Position numbers and translations under genes: made by a program
DNA from: Toxorhynchites rutilus septentrionalis
Taxonomy: Eukaryota; Arthropoda; Insecta; Diptera; Culicidae
DNA length: 64,000 bases
Direction of reading: 5' to 3'
Assembly: GCF_029784135.1 (NCBI RefSeq)
Contig: NC_073744.1
Location: forward strand, 66,786,593 to 66,850,592
Part shown: in pieces, positions 54,003-64,000 of the stretch
Numbering within the stretch: the stretch's first letter is position 1
Layout: each line of letters opens with the position of its first letter
The notes under the pieces: generated by a model
What the model was told of the DNA's origin: nothing
The model's database searches: none
Seen by the model: the letters and a program-made list of their open reading frames with translations, nothing else

Positions 54003-55604
54003 ATGGCCGAAAAAAAGATGAAGAAAAAGGAACTACAACGTAATAATTTAGTGGATTCTATATACCGGATCAAAGAGTTTTTGCGCAATTACACTGAACA
54101 GCAGATAAACGAAGTGAAAATACGACTTGAGAGATTGGATAAATTGATGGAAGCCTTCGAAGAGGTGCAAACCAAATACGAGACTTACGATGACACAGCC
54201 GAGTTTATAGTCGAAAACACAAAATTGAGAGCAGAGATAGAAGAAGAATATTACCGAGTGAAAGGTGGTTTAACTTCAAAAATTCCTCTCCCAGTTCCCA
54301 ATGCCGCTGCGGTTATGCAAGTTGCACCTGCTGTTGCCCAGGCAACTCATATCAAACTACCCACCATTACGCTACCGAATTTTGATGGTGATCTGAATAG
54401 TTGGTTAACGTTTCATGATTCGTTCTCATCGCTAATCCATTCATCTGCTGATATCCCGTGTATCCAGAAATTTCAGTATCTCCGATCGGCTCTAAGAGGT
54501 GACGCATTAAAGTTAATTGGATCCCTGACAATAACCTCCGACAACTATGCCATTGCGTGGGAAGCCCTGAATAAACGGTATGCCAACAAATATTTGTTGA
54601 AGAAAAAGCACCTTCAAGCATTGACATCATCTACCAAACTTACCGCGAAGACAGTTTCCAACCTAAGATCCTTACTGGAAGATTTCGAGCGCAACGTGAA
54701 GATCCTTACTCAGCTTGGTGAACCAACCGAGCAATGGAGTAGTATTTTGGTCCAACTGTTATCTTCTCAATTGGATGACGGAACCCTCAAAGATTGGGAG
54801 GAGCATGTTTCTGGAGAAAATGAACCTACGTATGAAAACTTAGTGAAGTTCCTAACAATGAAAGTTCGCACGTTGGACTCATTATCCATCAATGCAGAAC
54901 AAAATCCAAGTTCATTACACTCAAGGTCAATCATCCCCAAGCAACAAAAGCCAGCATCATCACCTCATATTCCACGTATCAACACGTACACAATTACCGA
55001 TAGCTATCAAACTGATTGTTTGGCATGCAGTGATAAGCACTTTCTAGTTAAGTGCCCTATGTTCGACAAAATGCATCTGAAGGATAAGTTAAACTTAGTC
55101 AACAGTAAAAGAATCTGCAGCAACTGTTTCAGAGGAAACCACTTCGATCGTAAATGTACTTCCAAATACAGCTGTCGGATTTGCCAGAAAAAACACCACA
55201 CATCTTTGCATCCAGGATTTGAGGCAAATAGTTCATCCAATCCTAATACTGAAGGCTCGCAAGCTGCCTCAAGCCCAGAACGAAATGGATCACGACATGT
55301 GAATAACGTAACAGCGCCTAGCTGCGCTCAGCCGGTATCCCTGAACTCTTTGGTCAAGTCTCGCAGCGAAAGTGTTCTGTTGTCGACGGTTATCCTAGTG
55401 ATACTAGATGCTAATGGATGTGAACATCTCACCCGGGCTCTACTGGACTCGGGCTCTCAGTGTAATCTGATGAGTGAACGATTATTTCAACAATTACGTT
55501 TAACCCGATCTCGTGTTACTCACAATATTTCTGGTATTGGTGAATCTCAAGTGCGTGTTATTGGTTCGACCTCGACTACAATCAAATCCAGAATCTGCAA
55601 TTTT
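54003..55604 (+). pseudogene. BEL/Pao Gag and protease
   Basis: Starts at ATG 54,003 (MAEKKMKKKELQRN). A coiled-coil-like charged N-terminus is followed by the BEL Gag core (KLPTITLPNFDGDLNSWLTF, then FQYLRSAL and LLSSQLD). Zinc-knuckle-like Cys/His clusters come next: CLACSDKHFLVKC, CSNCFRGNHFDRKC and CRICQKKHH. The aspartic protease follows, with LLDSGSQCNLMSE as active site. Gag assembles particles and the protease matures the polyprotein. The frame is lost at a run of seven T near 55,601-55,608, after which Pol continues in other frames. Confidence 0.9.
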
Positions 55605-57250
55605 TTTGGATTGTATGGTGTTACGCAATCTCAATTTGGAAAATACCCACAGGAGTCACTCTTGCAGATCCCGAATACAAAATCTCTCGGAAGGTTGATT
55701 TAATTATTGGTGTGGAGCACTTTTACACAATTCTGAAGGGTGGCCGACTTCAGTTGAATCACTCAAATGCGATGTTGGTGGAGAGTGAATTTGGATGGTT
55801 GCTATCAGGAAAAGTCCCAACAAATCCTCAACCAAATACTTTAACGTGTTGTTTATCTACGCTGGAATCCATTGATCGAACTTTGGAAAATTGAGGAAAT
55901 AAATCATAGAATCATTTCATCTACCGAAAAGCAATGCGAGGATTTTTACCAGGAAACTGTATCACGGGACCCAAGTGGGCGTTACATCGTTAAATATCCT
56001 AAGAAGGAAAACTTTAATTCGATGATCGGCGAATCATACTCCACTGCTGTCCGTCGGTTAGGATATCTCGAGCGTAAGCTGGAACGGAACAACGAACTGA
56101 AAACCAAATACCACCAATTCATGGCTGAGTTCATTTCATTAAACCATATGCACAAAGCAGCGGAAGAGCAACGGGCAGCACCTGTGGTTTTTTACCTCCC
56201 ACACCATCCTGTTATAAACGAGTCGAGTACAACTACGAAGGTGAGAGGCGTATTCGACGCATCAGCGAAAAGCAGTACCGGATTTTCTTTAAACGATTCG
56301 CTGTTAATTGGACCTGTAATTCAGGATGACCTGTTGGCAATCATCCTGCGTTTTCGGAAATACAGGGTGGCACTTCTGGCGGACATTGAGAAAATGTACC
56401 GCCAGATTACAATTCATCCTGATGACCGTGCATTACAACGGGTATTGTGGCGATTCGACAGTTCCCATCCAATAATGAAGTACGAGCTGACCACAGTGAC
56501 GTATGGTTTGGGGCCATCTTCGTTTCTAGCAACGAGAACGCTTCATCAACTGGCTGAAGATGAAGGGAAATCATTCCCCCATGCTGCAAATTGTTTGAAA
56601 CACGATTTTTATATGGATGATTTCATCCGTGGAGAATCTACCATAGAAAAGGCAATCCAATTACGAGAAGACATGGACAAACTGTTGAAATCAGGAGGAT
56701 TCCGGCTAAGAAAATGGGGATCAAATGAGAAAGCTGTACTGGAGAGTATTCCATTCGAAAATCGTGCGAGTCAAGCTGATCAAACGTTTGACACTGATGA
56801 CACTATCAAGACATTAGGTATTGTCTGGGAACCGGCAACTGATATGTTCCGATTCGATATCCAACCAATTCAAATCAACGACTTTATTACAAAACGAAGT
56901 ATTCTATCATGCATTGCGAAATTGTATGACCCTCTCGGGCTAATCTCTCCCATCGTAATTCGAGCGAAGGTACTACTCCAACATTTGTGGACCTTATCAT
57001 TGGACTGGGACGATGAAGTACCTACGAACCTCCAACTGGAATGGAGGAACTTTACAGATGAGCTACATAACCTAATCAAATTCAGAATGAACCGGCATGC
57101 ATTTGGCGATGGGGAGCTTCAGCTGCATTGTTTCGCGGATGCCTCAGAAACAGCTTACGGAACATGTGCTTATGTACGATCGTTGACAGAGAATGGAGAC
57201 GTGAGAGTTGAGCTGCTTGCATCGAAGTCGAGGGTGGAATATTTTGCATC
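55605..57250 (+). pseudogene. BEL/Pao reverse transcriptase with truncated RNase H
   Basis: After two frame changes, VTLADPEYKI and VDLIIGVEHF (55,655 onward) link protease to reverse transcriptase. Another frame change near 55,890 leads into a frame open to 57,302. Motifs: RGVFDASAKS, ADIEKMYRQI, YGLGPSSFLA and catalytic FYMDDFI. RNase H begins (HCFADASETAYGTCAYVR, ASKSR) but breaks off near 57,240. The expected continuation after SKSRV (usually APLK...LELCGA) is missing, and sequence from just before the integrase linker (EYWPTQ) follows in another frame. Short repeats (gcatcgaagtc and ggaatatt, each twice within 50 bp) surround the junction. Confidence 0.9.
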
Positions 57251-58866
57251 GAAGTCAGGAATATTGGCCGACGCAGAAACTGGATGCAGAAAATTTACCT
57301 GATAATGAAGTCGAGCGTAAAACAACTAGGCTTGCTGTGCAAATCAATACACCACAAAACCCGTTATTGAAACGTTTTTCATCGTATAATCGCTTATTGA
57401 GAACGATTGCATACTGTTTGCGTTTCGTTCAGAAAGCACGAAAATCGCCAAAGGTAACATCAACAACACTTTCTGTGGAAGAATTGGAAAACGCCAAATT
57501 CACTTTAGTGAAACTAGCACAAGCCGAATGCTACACGTCAGAACTTCGTCAACTTCGCAAAGGACAAGCGGTTTCGAAAAGTTCTTCATTGAAATTGTTC
57601 AACCCATTCGTGGATTCCATTGGGATAGTGAGAGTCGGTGGCCGGCTCAATCTTTCGAAGGAACCGTACGCGGTAAAGCATCAAATCCTGTTACCCGGAT
57701 TTCATCACTTCACACTACTACTGTTAAAATCACACCACCTGAAATTACTTCATGGGAGTATCAGCTTAACTTTGGCTGAAGTACGAAAGGAGTTTTGGCC
57801 AACAAATGGGAGAAGAGCAGTAAGAAACGTGATACGGAATTGTTATCGCTGTGCACGTGTTGACCGCCGACCAATAAAGCAACCCATTGGACAATTACCT
57901 CCAGCACGTATTGCCCCTGGGCGAGCTTTTTCTACGACTGGAATCGACTATTGCGGACCAGTGTTTGTGAAGCACCCATACCGCAAAGCTGCTCCAACAA
58001 AAGCATACATAGCTTTGTTTGTGTGTTTCGCTACAAAGGCCGTGCACATTGAGCTTGTGGGAGATTTATCTACGGCATCGTTCATCTCTGCGCTTCGACG
58101 TTTCATAGCCAGGCGAGGAAAACCTGAACACATGTACTCAGATAACGCTACAAATTCTGCTGGGGCAAAAAATGAGTTGAACGCTTTGTACCAGATGTTC
58201 TCAAACCGCACTACAACCGAACAGATAAGTACCAATCTCGCTACGGACGGCATCAGTTGGCATCTAATACCACCTCGCGCTCCCAATTTTGGGGGCCTCT
58301 GGGAGGCCGCCGTTAAGGTGGCCAAAAGGCATTTAGTTCGTCAATTAGGGAATACAACGTTGCTGTACGAAGACCTAGTGACTATTTTAGCACAAATAGA
58401 GGGGTGTATGAACTCCCGACCGCTCATCCCACTCTCAGAAAATCCCGAGGATTACGAGATCCTCACACCAGGGCATTTTTTGATTGGATCATCCCCAGTA
58501 GCCCTGCCTGATCCAGATGTATGCAACGTACCTTCAAATCGACTCAACAGGTATCAGTTCATCCAACACAGAGTTCAACAATTTTGGCACAAATGGAGAA
58601 GCGAGTACCTAAGCGAACTTCAAAGACAACCATCATCAGCATCAAGCAAGGTCGATCTCAAGGTCGGGCAAATGGTGATTCTTCAGGATCAACAGCAACC
58701 ACCGACTCGATGGCCTCTAGCCCGAATTGTTGAACTCCATCCGGGTCAAGATGGAATAACACGCGTGGTCACACTACGCACACCGACAGGGGAGTTCAAA
58801 AGAGCTTGTACCAAACTATGTTTGCTGCCATCAATGGACGATGACCTTCACCATCAAGAAGAATGA
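57251..58866 (+). pseudogene. BEL/Pao integrase
   Basis: The frame is open to the TGA at 58,866. It has the linker region, the zinc-binding HHCC (SHHLKLLHGS and CYRCARV), the catalytic core with D in TGIDYCGPVFV, D in MYSDNATN and E in GGLWEAAVKVAKRH, and a C-terminal domain ending with PTGEFKRACTKLCLLPS. The integrase itself looks intact, but its fusion to reverse transcriptase is broken by the deletion upstream, so it has no natural start. Confidence 0.88.
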
Positions 58867-58945
58867 ATTAGGAATATCCATGGAGGATCCTAGTGTTTTA
58901 TAAAATTAAGAAAAATTGAATTATATTTGTGAAATTAATCATTTC

Positions 58946-58959
58946 AGGTGGCCGGTCTA
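58946..58959 (+). promoter_or_regulatory. Polypurine tract
   Basis: AGGTGGCCGGTCTA just before the 3' LTR; BEL elements usually have a similar aggtggGCGGTat sequence here. It primes plus-strand DNA synthesis. The GGCC is a slight departure from the usual purines. Confidence 0.6.
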
Positions 58960-59231
58960 TGTTGCGTTAGAATTAACAATAAATGGTACAGCAATTTTTA
59001 TGGCAACTTCCTTCCAACCTTCATTGGAAACTTTGTTAAGTTTAGAAGTAGGCTGAGCGATTATTGCTTTGCAACGCTCTCTTGAACCTCAGCCGTTGAA
59101 CTGACCGGTCACAATTTAGAGTGAACTAAATAAAATAAGTTTGTGAAATTTCCATCGTGTCCTCATTTGGAAAGAAGGTTAATCCCAGCCAGAAGCCGTT
59201 TCTATACCTACAACCTATCCCAGACGAATCA
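58960..59231 (+). repeat. 3' LTR of the BEL/Pao element
   Basis: Same length and ends as the 5' LTR, two substitutions, followed directly by the target copy GTTAT. Confidence 0.95.
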
Positions 59232-59236
59232 GTTAT

Positions 59237-59779
59237 TCTGATTAGTATAAAGTCATCCTCATCACTTGAGCATTCCTGATGCGATTCTGGTTCAACAGTT
59301 GACGAATTCGGGAAGATCTCAGATTTGACTTCAGACTAAGTGATACAAGATTCAATTAACAACTGCGTAGATTTGTTTGTCGATATTCTTGGCATTCTAA
59401 GAGCTTGAAAAATTGACACAAATTACACATCAAGACCCCAAAAATGCTGGTAAATTGATAACTTGCCAGCTCTGGAACACAAAAATCGCAATCGTAGTCG
59501 AAACTATGATCCTATTTTACTGGCTTACATATGAACTACAAATATACATTTTCAAAATTTGTTATTTCATAAACCGTGTAAAATCGAAATCGTGTAAAAC
59601 GGTGGTGTATTTCCAGACTGTGGGATTGTAGTGTATGGTATATCAAACAAATTTTAGAGAATTTCCGATTTGATTGGTATGCAAATCGTCAAAATCCGTT
59701 CGCAGCAATAGTAGTTATTAACGTTAACTTTATATCATAAAATCGTTACTTTTTTTCTGATTCCTAATGAAAGACGTAG
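59237..59779. other. Flank of BEL insertion, no gene recognised
   Basis: At 59,640-59,785 the inverse of the family-3 left block (gttaacgttaataacta, gcgaacggattttga) ends in AGACGTAGTCCTACG, so this is a minus-strand family-3 end. The rest shows nothing recognisable. Confidence 0.45.
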
Positions 59780-59899
59780 TCCTACGACGAAAAGACGAAA
59801 CGCCAGTAATCGTGAAGAAGTTATGCCGGACCGCTAGTGGTGTACAACTAATCTTGATGATGTCCGGATTATTCGAGAGGGTGAAAAAATCTGAACTTT

Positions 59900-60115
59900 T
59901 CATCGAGAAACGTTGTGAAAACAGTGAATCGCAATGTTAGCAGACGTACTGTTCGTCATCGGCTCGATGGAAGTAGTTTGAAAAGCTGTTTGGCAGCCAA
60001 GCATCTTTTCATCAATAGACGGAGCAAGAAAAACGATTGCCAGAAAATATGCTGAATTGTCTGTAGACTTCTGGAAAAGAGTTTTTTGGTCAAAAGAAGC
60101 ATTTCAACAAAATGT
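59900..60115 (+). pseudogene. Tc1-like transposase fragment
   Basis: With a few frame changes the plus strand reads VNRNVSRRTVRHRLDGSSLK, then SCLAAKHLFINRRSKKND, then LSVDFWKRVFWSKEAF. These match the Tc1 pattern (HTH with TVRRRL, then the KKPLLS region and W..VIWSDES). The catalytic residues that follow are not recognisable. It is a short decayed relic about 700 bp after the BEL element. Confidence 0.6.
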
Positions 60116-60529
60116 CCCGCGTGAGATTACGTCCCGTATTTGGCAAAAGAAACGAAAATGTCTCGTATATCAATATATTTCAATATTACAACTTAATTAT
60201 GTTGATTTTCTTAAATGGATGAACCAAAAAAAAAAACATTTATTTGGCAGACTGTTCAAGAGCGCTTCTAATGCATGCAAAGATTGATACGTTGAGCTGG
60301 TTTCATCGCACCGACAGTGGGCTTTTTGTTTAGAGAGTGTCAACTGGAAGCGACAGCAACAAAATTGAAAAATGATTTTTATAAAAGCCCCCTATTGATC
60401 CGCAGGGACCAACGTGAGTCAGACGAAAATATTTTGTCCCCTAGCTCGGTCAGGGCTTAACGTTTAAATAAGTCCGAAGAACTAGTGTATACTCGACAGG
60501 AAGAGGCAGGGTTGTTTGATGAAGTATCG

Positions 60530-61997
60530 TAAGTGAAGCGCTGGGCGGTCTTACGGAAGTTGTCCGAAACCTCAACCATGACCGATGAAAAGATGTATGT
60601 CGGCGTGTTCTTTTACCTTTTCGTGGCTTTGGTGGTCAACTGTTTCTCCTCATTTTGGCCATTCGCCCAAATGTTTTCTATCGGTCGCAGCTGGGGAATG
60701 TTCGGAAGGTTGGTGGTCTTCGCGACAATGTTTATCTCCAGCTGATCCGATATCTTTTGATATGATGGGCTGATCCCAGGTTCGGCATAAAGATCACATC
60801 ACCTTCGCAACTTCCAGAAAGCACTTCGTACTATATATCTCCCCGTTCACCATATGAGTCGAAAGAAGAGCGGCTTGAACATTCCCTTCACGTCTGTCAG
60901 AGAAGGACCTTCTTCGAGAACTTGATGTGGATGATATATTCGACGTCATCGCTTACCTAGAGAACGTAAAGTATCCGTTGAATTCAGCATCAAGTTCGTC
61001 TCGTCTTTCATTATGAGCACGCAATGAGGTACATATAAAGATGGAGCAGTAGGCGAAGTGTATCTGTATTGGCAAGCAAAATATCGTGTCGTAATTATTT
61101 GCATTCAATATGGAATGTATATGGAAGAAACAAAACAATGTTGAAAGTACTCACGGTTGCATGATAATTTGAGCCAAAATTCTCATGAAATCATTCAACT
61201 GGTTGTTTTTTAACAGAAGACAATTATATCGTGGCTTATTTCGATTATTCATGTGGTAAAAAGGTTCAGAGAGCAGTTGTATGCTTATTTCTCCAAAGCA
61301 GTAACATTTTCGGTGAAATTTTGATTAACTGGCGATTATTATCTCACAACATACACACCGACACTGAGAATCTTCGAAACATCAACTTCATAACGGTAAA
61401 ATAATGAAACTTCGTTTGTTTCTATGAACGTGGGGGAGTGAAAATGCCACATGAAAATATCACTTATATTCGTCTCTTTCGACGTGATTTCACAAATATT
61501 CACTCCACACTATCACATTAGCCTCATATTCAGCGAGAGCTCTACAAAAATGTACTTTTTTAAGTGATAAATTACTTCCTGAAAATAGCATTTTCACATG
61601 GATGCGGTGGGCAATCAAAGATAAACACAACGACTGACGTCACTATTTGCGAAATAGCTACGGCAGCGCATGCTATGTCGCTCAAAACTCGACCATCTTC
61701 ATTACCTATTTTCCATGACATTGATGAGCACGAAAAGCAGTTTTTCACTAGTGAACAAGAAGTTTTCTACTTCGCCGGAAAGAAGTTGTTCACCAGCATC
61801 TCAAGCTACTCCTTCTGTGTGATTGCCTGCTGCTCAGATACGGCCGGTCTCGTCTGACGCTTCTGCATAAAAATGTCCATTTTGGCCAGGGAGATGATGT
61901 TGTAAACACCGGATCGGCTATATCTGGCGGACACAAAGTGTCTCAGGATGTCCAAATCCTTCGCTGTGGGGTGGAGCTTGCAGTATGAAAAAATCAT
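60530..61997 (-). pseudogene. Decayed IS630-Tc1-mariner transposase
   Basis: On the minus strand the region starts (61,997) with a frame containing LRHFVSARYSRSGVYNIISL, like the HTH start of mosquito Tc1/mariner-type transposases (…RYARSTVYNII). It ends near 60,560-60,740 with VAKTTNLPNIPQLRPIENIW, the C-terminal catalytic region of the D37E-like lineages (PP..PQLRPIE.FW), where the Glu is the third catalytic residue. The middle is frameshifted and partly unrecognisable. No terminal repeats were found. Confidence 0.6.
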
Positions 61998-62914
61998 TAA
62001 TCATTAATTGCTTGACAGTGCTGCTGCTGCTGCGAATCAACAGCCTTGAATCATTTTTGTTGTATGCTTAATAAACGTAAGATTTAAGGATTTGTTCCAT
62101 TAAATTATCTTTCATCGCCATCCGAAATTAGTCCTTTTTTTTTTGAATGCATACGTTAACACTAAAATTGAAGAAAAATGAATTGGAATTTTCGAGCATT
62201 CCATTCGGTAATTTGAAGAAAATTGTAGTATTTGAATCGGGCTAGCCAGCGTAAATACTCTGATTGAGCGAGTGATTTTCAGGCGTAAGCAAAATCTAAA
62301 CCACCGAAAAATCACAATCGAGTGCCGATACTTCGAAAGAATTAGCACAGATCAGTTTAGACTCGCTAAACTATGATTTATGTTCACATAACATATATAC
62401 ATAACGTTTTGTTTTTTGTGTCCCGCGTTAGACCTCTGACCATCTGGTCACTTTAAACTCTAGGGTATGAAGAATATCTGGAGATGCATTAAAGGATATA
62501 TACAAAAGACAGCTAAGCATGGATGTGATAACATAATGGTATTGCGACTGGAGTTTGAAGGTTGACACGTATAACAGGAATGACAACAATAATCAGAAAC
62601 GCACTGCGGAGAACACCACTGCGTGTTTCAAATCAAACCGAATTCATCTACTCTGGAATGGCCTACACGGTCCCTAGACTTGAGGATTTGCGGGGTTTTT
62701 TGGATGAAACAGTGCACAAAACAGTAGTTACCAACGAAAATTCCTATTTTGAAGCTCCTCAAACACAATGGGAACAAATTGACCAGAAAGATCTACACAA
62801 CGTTGTGTATAATGTGTTTTGTTTACACTCTGTGAGTTAATTTCATCGGGTGCCGAAAATTTTCGAAATGGCGACAAAGGGACTGTGCGTGTTCGAAAAA
62901 GTTTTGCACGAGCA
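61998..62914. other. Intergenic, no gene recognised
   Basis: A 92-codon plus frame at 62,562-62,840 has no recognisable motif. Nothing else is supported. A CTG/GCT run (tgctgctgctgctgc) lies near 62,022-62,035. Confidence 0.4.
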
Positions 62915-63786
62915 AGGTAAATGATTTTGGTTTGTCCAGTCGAAAATATAATCATGGTTTGTCCACTTTTTTGAATGCTCTAATTCAGCACACCTTTGTC
63001 AAATCAGGCATTCGAATGTTTCAAAACATATAAATAAAATGGTCTTTTTCATGATTTACAGTAGTTTTATAGTATTTTTCTATAGAATCATGTTTTAAAG
63101 GATTATAAAATACACCATCTATTGGTGTCAATGCGCCCCTCATTCGAGCTAACTTTTATTCGATCACCAGACCTTGCTTGCCTAAACACCATGCTTGCAC
63201 ACCATTTGTATCAGAAATACATAGCTAAACCATGTAATTAACGCATTTCAATGACCTCAATTATGATCATGAGTTGTCAGATTCACTAATGTTGTTTTGT
63301 CCACATGATTTCTATGGCAACCGCTTGGCGCGCTGCAGTTTGTTTATGGTGTCCTTCGTGCATAGCACAAATAAAGTTTCTCTTTGTTGAGTGGTTTGAG
63401 GTGAACACTTTTAAAATGCCCAAGAAAATGCAATATTCTGAAGAAAGCCTAAATTATCAATATGATGACAGTAAACTCAAGCAATGATAAATGCAACATC
63501 TACTTGAGAATTCGAATGTTTTCATTCAAAAATGGTGATTTCTAAAGCCGGACAAACCATGATCATAGGTGGTCAAACCATGATCATATTTCCTCTTTGA
63601 GGAAAATCGTTCAAAAACATAAAAATTTGAATAATTTCAACGCCTCATGGTAGTACTAGCAACTAGAGACTTTTCAACAAACCCAAACTCGTATCGATTA
63701 TATGTTTTTTTCATGAAGAAAAATCGATTTGCAATTACTAGTTGCGTAAAAACACCCCAAATCGGACAAACCAAAATCATTTACCC
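62915..63786. mobile_element. MITE with GGTAAATGATTTTGGTTTGTCC ends
   Basis: The left end GGTAAATGATTTTGGTTTGT followed by CC and the exact inverse of the right end are inverted repeats of about 22 bp. Internal copies of tggtttgtcc / ggacaaaccatgatcat occur at 62,955 and 63,550, so the ends have a second subterminal repeat. Right flank is TA; the left flank is changed. No coding capacity. Confidence 0.7.
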
Positions 63787-64000
63787 TACTTCGAAAATAG
63801 GGATCTATCGCATCGTGCTATCGGAAAAAAATGGGAATCGCGAATTCCACGGTGTCTGGTATCATAAAATGGTTCAAAGAACCGCACAAACACTTCAGAA
63901 CTGCGCACAATAGAAATACTGGATCATTATGAAGGTGCACCTTCTAAAACGACCTAAAGTGGTGTAGAAGAAACGTAGACAGCAATATGCTGTCGATTCT
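63787..64000. other. Window edge, possible mariner HTH remnant
   Basis: The plus strand has tggtatcataaaatggttcaa (about 63,858) and a run-off toward the window edge; nothing firm can be said. Confidence 0.2.

Larger units (their letters stand above)
53433..59231 (+). mobile_element. BEL/Pao LTR retrotransposon, defective but young (5.8 kb)
   Basis: Two 272-bp LTRs (53,433-53,704; 58,960-59,231), an exact 5-bp target duplication GTTAT (53,428-53,432; 59,232-59,236), a primer-binding site and a polypurine tract give complete structure. Gag, protease, reverse transcriptase and integrase are all recognisable as the BEL/Pao type. Pol has frameshifts near 55,605, 55,645 and 55,890 and a deletion near 57,240 that removes most of RNase H. 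The LTRs differ at only two positions, which implies a recent insertion. Confidence 0.95.

Noticed and set aside
62562..62840. 92-codon frame as a host exon or transposase piece
   Set aside because: No recognisable motif and no splice sites in suitable phase.

Overview
The window looks like non-coding, transposon-dense chromosome from a culicine mosquito, most likely Aedes. The evidence is the mix of element families: RNase H-bearing I-superfamily non-LTR retrotransposons, a BEL/Pao LTR element, mosquito-type mariner, a tRNA-derived SINE resembling Feilai, Helitron-like elements and many TA- or TTAA-flanked MITEs. The base composition is AT-rich, and there is one host gene split by a 9.3-kb intron. 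Nothing bacterial or CRISPR-like is present. The species call is inference.

Layout. 1-5.8 kb: two head-to-tail copies of a repeat whose ends read TTGACGTGGGACTAC ('family 1'), a degenerate DDE-type transposase-like relic, a Harbinger-like element with a Myb/SANT-like ORF, and a small piggyBac-type MITE. 5.785-11.793 kb: a complete I-like non-LTR element on the minus strand with 11-bp target duplications, whose ORF2 carries one nonsense codon. 11.8-18.9 kb: a SINE joined to a perfect 69-bp palindrome, two Tc1/mariner fragments, a family-1 copy split by a Helitron-like element, a 5'-truncated HSP90 pseudogene and a MITE. 18.95-29.6 kb: the only convincing host gene, a secreted/membrane Osiris-like protein in two phase-compatible exons. 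Its intron holds MITEs, a Helitron-like end, a second SINE type, an internally deleted I-like element (15-bp target duplication) that itself contains a family-1 copy, and another family-1 copy.

30-41 kb: a nested composite bounded by related TTGACGT ends, two full-length SINEs, a second Helitron-like element, a 1.23-kb mariner with dead transposase, a family-2 repeat with a 215-bp minisatellite and a promoter, and further MITEs. 41.8-51.8 kb: repeats carrying degraded histone genes (H2A on minus, H2B on plus, histone-type 3' hairpins), separated by a second I-superfamily element with both ORFs long and open. 53.433-59.231 kb: a BEL/Pao element with two 272-bp LTRs differing at two bases and a GTTAT duplication, but with frameshifts and a deletion in pol. 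59.8-64 kb: Tc1 and mariner relics and a MITE.

How the parts relate: the window is mainly a record of successive insertions. Nesting gives relative ages: family 1 repeats are interrupted by Helitron-like and SINE elements, and the I-like copy at 23-26 kb is interrupted by family 1. The BEL element and the minus-strand I-like element look recent. Host function is confined, as far as can be seen, to the gene at 18,953-29,121. All family names come from motif recognition by eye, without database searches.
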